Shown: piece by piece, positions 50,010 to 54,368 of the stretch
How the letters are laid out: every line of letters starts with the position of its first letter
Numbering within the stretch: position 1 is the first letter of the stretch
Notes under the pieces: model-generated
The model's input: only the letters and a program-made list of their open reading frames with translations
Told to the model about the DNA's origin: nothing
Databases searched by the model: none
Source of the DNA: Acidobacteriota bacterium
GTDB lineage: Bacteria; Acidobacteriota; Terriglobia; Acidiferrales; UBA7541
Assembly: GCA_003225295.1 (NCBI GenBank)
Contig: QHYZ01000089.1
Location: 1 to 54,368 of the forward strand
Direction of reading: 5' to 3'
Length of the DNA: 54,368 bases
Translations under genes and position numbers: made by a program

Positions 50010-51194
50010 ATGAAACGGATTGCATCGCGGGTTTCTCAGCTGCATGGCGAAGGCGCGCTGGCGGTGTATTCACGCGCCAAGGAACTGGAGCGCCAAGGGC
50101 GTTCCATCATTCATCTGGAACTCGGCGAACCGGATTTTCATCCCGCGGCCCCGGTGGTGGATGCGTTGCGCAGTGCCGTAGCCGCGGGGCGCGACCGTTA
50201 CTGCTCGACGCGCGGCCTACCGGCTCTCGCTGAAGCGATTGCCGATTATTTGAAGCGCACGCGCGGCGTGGCGGCGACCGGTGAGCAGGTCCTGGTGGCC
50301 CCGGGCTGCAAGATGGCGCTCTCGCTGGCCATGATGGCGCTCGTCGAGCCCGGCGACGAAGTGCTTCTTCCCGATCCGAGTTTTCCGATTTATCCATCGT
50401 TCACACGCGGGCTGGGTGCGACGCCGGTTGCTTTTGGGCTGGAGGAGAAAAACAAGTTCCAGCCTGACGTGGATGAGATCGCGCGCAAGGTCACGCCGCG
50501 CACCACCATGTTGATCTTCAATTCACCGAATAATCCCACGGGAACGGTTTTCAGCGATGCGGCTATGGAGAAGCTCGCTGTGCTGGCCAGGAAGCACGAT
50601 CTGTGGGTCCTTTCCGACGAGATCTACGCGCGTATTCTGTTCAGCGGGGAATACCACTCCATTTGGTCGCTCCCGGGCATGGCGGATCGCACCGTAATCA
50701 TTGATGGATTCTCGAAAAGCTTTGCCATGACCGGCTGGCGACTGGGGTACGCGGTGGCGCCCGTGGAGGTCATCGATGCCATGGACCTGCTGGTGCTGAA
50801 CACCTTCACCTGCGCCGCGGAATTCACCCAAGTGGCGGCCATCGAAGCGCTGCGCGATTCGACTAGCGCCGTGGAGGCCATGGTGCTGGAGTATCTGAAA
50901 CGCCGCGACCAGTTCGTCACCGGGCTCAATCACATCCCCGGATTTCGCTGCCAGGCGCCGGACGGCGCTTTCTATGCGTGGGTGAATATCGAAGATACGG
51001 GACTCTCTGCCGAGGAGGTGCAGAGGCTATTGCTCGAGGAAGCCGGCGTAGCGGGAATTGCCGGGGCGGCATTTGGTCCGGGCGGCAAGAACTATCTGCG
51101 CTTCTCGCTGGCCAGTGCCAGGAGACTGCTCGAGGAAGCTTTGGAACGTATCCAGCGCGTTTCGCAGCACTGGCGCGCCGCGATTTCCCGCTGA
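50010..51194 (+). CDS. PLP-dependent aminotransferase, class I/II
   Basis: 394 residues. IHLELGEPDFHPAAPVVDAL, RYCSTRGLPALAEAIADYL, APGCKMALSLAMMALVEPGDEVLLPDPSFPIY, NSPNNPTG, WVLSDEIYARI and the PLP Lys236 in IDGFSKSFAMTGWRLGY place it in the AspC/AlaT-like group. The C-terminal half is normal (GAAFGPGGKNYLRFSLA). It transfers amino groups to 2-oxoglutarate from an aspartate- or alanine-like donor; the donor cannot be read. It begins 79 bases after the receptor gene, and the amidohydrolase gene starts 28 bases after it. Confidence 0.94.
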   Translation: MKRIASRVSQLHGEGALAVYSRAKELERQGRSIIHLELGEPDFHPAAPVVDALRSAVAAGRDRYCSTRGLPALAEAIADYLKRTRGVAATGEQVLVAPGCKMALSLAMMALVEPGDEVLLPDPSFPIYPSFTRGLGATPVAFGLEEKNKFQPDVDEIARKVTPRTTMLIFNSPNNPTGTVFSDAAMEKLAVLARKHDLWVLSDEIYARILFSGEYHSIWSLPGMADRTVIIDGFSKSFAMTGWRLGYAVAPVEVIDAMDLLVLNTFTCAAEFTQVAAIEALRDSTSAVEAMVLEYLKRRDQFVTGLNHIPGFRCQAPDGAFYAWVNIEDTGLSAEEVQRLLLEEAGVAGIAGAAFGPGGKNYLRFSLASARRLLEEALERIQRVSQHWRAAISR

Positions 51195-51222
51195 TGGGCG
51201 ATTGTTTTCGGGGAGCTGGAAA

Positions 51223-52557
51223 ATGAAGCATTTGATTTACTTTGGCGCCGCACTGCTCATGACCCTCGCGGGGGCCGTGGCCGCGTACGCGCAAGCGAGA
51301 CCGCTCGAGGGCGGCGACGTCGAGAGAGTTTACGCCCGCCTGCAGAAGCGCATCGAGCTGATCCCTATCTACGACAACCACTCGCACGCAACATTTCCGG
51401 ACGACTCCGACATGGACGCCATGACTTCGCCTCCCGAGGAAAGCACGGTGCTGCGCCTCCGCGACACCAATCCCGAATTTGTCGCCGCGGCAAAAGCGCT
51501 TTTTGGCTACCCCTATCTTGATTTCCAGCCGGAACACGCGAAGTGGCTGATCGATAAGAAGAAGGCCGCGGAAGCGGCGGGCGGCACGGCTTACTGGGAC
51601 GGCATCCTGGACAAAATGAACATCGAGACTTGCCTGGCCAATCGCGTGGCGCTGGCCCCGTATCTCGATCCCCGGCGGTTTCATTGGGTGTTCTTTGTCG
51701 ATTCCTTCCTTTTTCCCTTCGACAACCACGGGCTGATCGCCAAGAACGGCGATCTGGCGGTGTACCTTCCGCTGCAGGAAAAAGTGCTAGAGCGTTACAA
51801 GAAACAGGAAAATGTTCTCGGCCTGCCCGCCGATCTGGCCGGCTACGAGGCCTTCGTTCGCCAAACGCTCGCGGAGAACCAGAAAAAGGGTGGGGTGGCC
51901 ATGAAATTCGAGGCCGCTTATTTCCGCACCCTGTACTTTCGCGATCCCCCGCGTGAAAGAGCGGAAGCGATTTATACCCAGTTCCGCGCCGGTGGCGTGC
52001 CATCCGACGAGGACTACATTACTTTCCAGGATTACGTGTTTCGCGTGCTGATCGACCAGGCGGGAAAGCTGAAACTCCCGGTGCATTTTCACAGCGCGGT
52101 GGGCATCGGCGACTACTTCAGCCTGCAGAACGGCAATCCGCTGAATCTGGAAAACGTGGTGCGCGACCCGCGCTACCGCAACGTGAATTTCGTACTGATT
52201 CATGGCGGCTATCCCTACACTCTGGATATGATCTGGCTGACGGCGGCCAAGAACGTGTACACCGATTCCTCGCTCATGGGCTACTACGTTTATCCCTCGG
52301 AGTTGAAGAACATTCTCAAACAGTGGATTTCGCTGTTCCCCGAGAAAATCATGTTTGGCTCAGACGCCTTTCCCTTCAACGATGCGGTCGGCGCGGAAGA
52401 GACCTTCTGGCTGGCGGCACGCTCGGCCCGGACGGCGGTGGCTGCGGCCCTGGCAGAACTTGTCGCCGAAGGCGCCTGGAGCGAAGAAAAGGCCCTGGAG
52501 CTGGCGCGGCTGTACCTACACGACAATGCCGCCAAGCTGTATGGAGAGAAGAAATGA
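51223..52557 (+). CDS. exported amidohydrolase-family (metal-dependent TIM-barrel) protein
   Basis: 444 residues from ATG 51223, with GGGGAG nearby. The signal peptide is LIYFGAALLMTLAGAVAAYAQ. The metal site has IYDNHSHATFPDDSD (His-x-His), then VAMKFEAAYFRTLYF with Lys, LPVHFHSAVGIGDYF, VLIHGGYPYTLDMIWL, and FGSDAFPFND with metal-type Asp. C-terminal EEKALELARLYLHDNAAKLYG is typical of amidohydrolase-2/uronate isomerase-like folds. It may hydrolyse an amide or decarboxylate an aromatic acid. The stop overlaps the cupin gene start (ATGA), so they are coupled. Confidence 0.92.
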   Translation: MKHLIYFGAALLMTLAGAVAAYAQARPLEGGDVERVYARLQKRIELIPIYDNHSHATFPDDSDMDAMTSPPEESTVLRLRDTNPEFVAAAKALFGYPYLDFQPEHAKWLIDKKKAAEAAGGTAYWDGILDKMNIETCLANRVALAPYLDPRRFHWVFFVDSFLFPFDNHGLIAKNGDLAVYLPLQEKVLERYKKQENVLGLPADLAGYEAFVRQTLAENQKKGGVAMKFEAAYFRTLYFRDPPRERAEAIYTQFRAGGVPSDEDYITFQDYVFRVLIDQAGKLKLPVHFHSAVGIGDYFSLQNGNPLNLENVVRDPRYRNVNFVLIHGGYPYTLDMIWLTAAKNVYTDSSLMGYYVYPSELKNILKQWISLFPEKIMFGSDAFPFNDAVGAEETFWLAARSARTAVAAALAELVAEGAWSEEKALELARLYLHDNAAKLYGEKK

Positions 52558-52907
52558 AGCACGTGGCGTGGAAAAACGTGGAGCGCGAACAATTGAATCC
52601 CCTCATCGGCCGCGAAATGCTGGTGGGCGACAAAATCATGCTGGCGCGCGTGCTGCTCAAAAAAGGCGCGCACGTGCCGTTGCATCACCACCACAACGAG
52701 CAGGTCACCTACATTCTCGAAGGCGCGCTGAAATTTGCCATCGATGGCCAGGAGCTGGTGGTGCGCGCCGGCGAAGTGCTGTGCATCCCCCCGCACATGC
52801 CCCACGAGGCCTGGGCGCTCGAAGACACCGTGGACCTGGACGTCTTCGATCCTCCGCGCGAAGACTGGCTGAACAAGACCGACGACTATTTGAGACATGG
52901 TCGTTAA
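52554..52907 (+). CDS. single-domain cupin protein
   Basis: 117 residues from ATG 52554. The metal-binding cupin motif 1 is PLHHHHNEQVTYILEGALKFAIDG with His44-47 and Glu49; motif 2 is GEVLCIPPHMPHEAWALEDT with His84. The sequence is a compact small barrel. It is coupled by ATGA to the amidohydrolase gene, so a role in the same pathway is likely. Members include isomerases, dioxygenases and ligand-binding regulators; the activity here is unknown. Confidence 0.92.
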   Translation: MKHVAWKNVEREQLNPLIGREMLVGDKIMLARVLLKKGAHVPLHHHHNEQVTYILEGALKFAIDGQELVVRAGEVLCIPPHMPHEAWALEDTVDLDVFDPPREDWLNKTDDYLRHGR

Positions 52908-53068
52908 CGTCCGGGGACGGCCGCAGCTTTTCTCGGCAGTACGCCGATCCACCATTTTCTCTTTTGTCTCATTTCCGCGGAAGAGCATGGACAAAGGGCC
53001 ATGGTGTTGTTTACCGTACGTACGTGGCTGAATCCAGCCTGGGAGCCAGCCCTCTAAAGGGGAGCAAC

Positions 53069-53785
53069 ATGAAGAGGCGATTTGCTTTGGCAATTCTGCT
53101 GCTGGGGAGCGTGGGTGTTGCGCGAGCACAGCTAAGCGCGCCCGCATTGAATAGCGATAGGGGTAGCGCCGCTCCGGACTTCGCGGCCAGTTCCGCGGTA
53201 AAGGCCGCGCTGCCGACTGACCTTCTGAACCCGTTCGCTCGGCCGGCGGTCACGACCGTCCTGGCCTTGCCGCTAGAAAACGCCGAGCCAGCTTCGCCGT
53301 CGCCGCGACCAAAGTTTCTCTACGGCGGCCGCGACGACTACCGCTGGCAGCTGGGCATCTCCGCGAGCTGGTTGCGCTTCCGCTCCACGCCCTTCAGTGC
53401 CAACGCTGCCGGCATCAACACGTCGGTGGTGTACTTCACGAATGACTGGTTCGGGGTCGAAGCAAACATCACCGCCGTCTTTGCCCATACAATTTTCTCA
53501 AACGAACACGTGAAGATTGGAACTTATGGTGCTGGCCCGAAGATCGCCTGGCGCAAGAAACAGTGGGAACCCTGGCTGCACGGAATTTTTGGTGGCGCTC
53601 AAGAACGGCCTCAGCTTGCGGGACAAAGCCGCGGCTCCTACGTCATCAAGGGCGGCGGCGGAGCGGATTACCGCTGGAACCCGCGCCTTTCGTTCCGCTT
53701 GGAAGGCGACTACGTGCGCACCGGCTTCTTTAAGCAATCGCAGAACAGTTTCCAGCTGGCTGGTGGAATCGTTTTCCACTTCTAG
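53069..53785 (+). CDS. outer-membrane beta-barrel protein (OmpA/OprF-like porin fold)
   Basis: 238 residues from ATG 53069 with GGGGAG 4 bases upstream. The signal peptide is FALAILLLGSVGVARAQ. A linker rich in Ala and Pro (SAPALNSDRGSAAPDFAASS...) runs to about residue 85. Eight or so strands follow: YRWQLGISASWLRFRS, TSVVYFTNDWFGVEANITAVF, GTYGAGPKIAWRK, WEPWLHGIFGGAQ, SYVIKGGGGADYRW, RLSFRLEGDYVRTGFF, and SFQLAGGIVFHF ending in Phe. That last residue is the usual barrel-insertion signal. It resembles OmpA-type 8-strand barrels without the peptidoglycan-binding domain. Preceding 160 bases are non-coding. Confidence 0.88.
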   Translation: MKRRFALAILLLGSVGVARAQLSAPALNSDRGSAAPDFAASSAVKAALPTDLLNPFARPAVTTVLALPLENAEPASPSPRPKFLYGGRDDYRWQLGISASWLRFRSTPFSANAAGINTSVVYFTNDWFGVEANITAVFAHTIFSNEHVKIGTYGAGPKIAWRKKQWEPWLHGIFGGAQERPQLAGQSRGSYVIKGGGGADYRWNPRLSFRLEGDYVRTGFFKQSQNSFQLAGGIVFHF

Positions 53786-54368
53786 AACGGGCCCGCTGAA
53801 ATGGGGGCTCTTCGCCGACTTGAGCACAGCCAAGATGCCACTTGAGGGCAACAATTAACCAACGAACAAGAAGATGCATCGCTCGACCGGACCACGCGCG
53901 GGGCCGCAACTGTGGGGCTGGGCGACCTGCTCGGTCCTGGGCGTCCGTGGGATGAGATGCGACGGGCCGGGGATCGACGGGCAAAATGGAAGCGTTGCTC
54001 CTGAGGATCAAGCACCTGAAGTACTTACCAGCGTGTACTCATCGGCAAGGAACGCCCACCAGACGAAGCCCGGTATGGGGTTGCCAACTCATCGGGCTGG
54101 TAACCCATTTCCAGGCCGACGCGCATCCTCGCCAACCGCCGCGTGTCCTACTTAGGGCCGTCACACCGGAGGAAGCGCGACGCGGGTTGCTATGGCCACA
54201 CCATGCCGGGCTTGGGATTGGGCCAAGCTGAAATGTCTGTTGCGTCTATGCCCGATCGCCCTCGTCAGCCTGACAGGAACGGTTTGGAATAAGAAAGATA
54301 GCGGAGCTTGATGCCACTCAGGAGCCACTCGCAGCACGGGCTGACTGTTGGCTGGCTATTTGTTCCAT
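53786..54368. other. 583-base end segment without recognisable gene
   Basis: Frames present are short, unlike any family and without ribosome sites. I see no hairpin with a T-tract and no tRNA. The segment may precede a gene lying beyond the window edge. Confidence 0.5.

Overview
The window is 54,368 bases of GC-rich bacterial chromosome. I infer an acidobacterium-like organism, probably a soil or environmental metagenome lineage. The clues are a very large Oar-type TonB-dependent receptor with an N-terminal carboxypeptidase-regulatory-like domain (46316-49930), a FecR protein with a Trp/Gly/Tyr-rich segment, an S8 peptidase with a VVWG-repeat tail, outer-membrane beta-barrels, a Tat translocase subunit and a repeat-built secreted protein. 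No rRNA, tRNA, CRISPR array or complete insertion sequence was seen.

Layout. 1-8.2 kb: the end of an unknown gene, a secreted beta-rich protein, a cytochrome c, an S1/P1-type nuclease, an AI-2E-type permease, glmM, a polysaccharide deacetylase, and an ECF sigma factor with its membrane anti-sigma partner. 8.2-9.1 kb: no ordinary gene, but two facing intrinsic terminators, a candidate small RNA and a tiny membrane ORF. 9.1-15 kb: ArsR regulator and threonine dehydratase, MarR regulator and VOC protein sharing an operator, a hydrolase remnant abutting serS, a PP0621-like protein and glutamate dehydrogenase. 15-19 kb: a truncated paralogue, then an intact S8 peptidase, a multi-pass membrane protein and a PilZ protein. 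19-21 kb: thiD and a broken ceramidase-like gene.

20.9-29.7 kb holds a dispersed pyrimidine locus: pyrR-pyrB-pyrC on the minus strand and pyrD, rlpA, pyrF on the plus strand, separated by a PafA-type phosphatase and a HipBA toxin-antitoxin pair. selB and tatA follow. 32.0-36.1 kb looks like a decayed island: an integrase C-terminal remnant, two unrecognised secreted proteins (one with POTRA-like repeats) and a C-terminal remnant of another gene. 36.2-46.1 kb carries a two-repeat secreted protein, Maf, an AlkZ-related protein, a methylmalonyl-CoA mutase large subunit, an AmrB (MEMO) operon, the FecR protein and an S9 peptidase. 46.3-53.8 kb carries the TonB-dependent receptor, an aminotransferase, an amidohydrolase, a cupin and an outer-membrane barrel. 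The last 580 bases hold nothing I recognise.

How the genes fit together: the pyr genes supply most of UMP synthesis (carAB, pyrE and pyrK are absent here). glmM, rlpA, the deacetylase and maf bear on the envelope and division. The S8 and S9 peptidases, the receptor, the amidohydrolase and threonine dehydratase suggest peptide scavenging. Five gene remnants show active turnover: the hydrolase, S8 paralogue, ceramidase, integrase and the fragment at 35.7 kb. Start codons and weak regulatory sites were judged by eye, without database searches.
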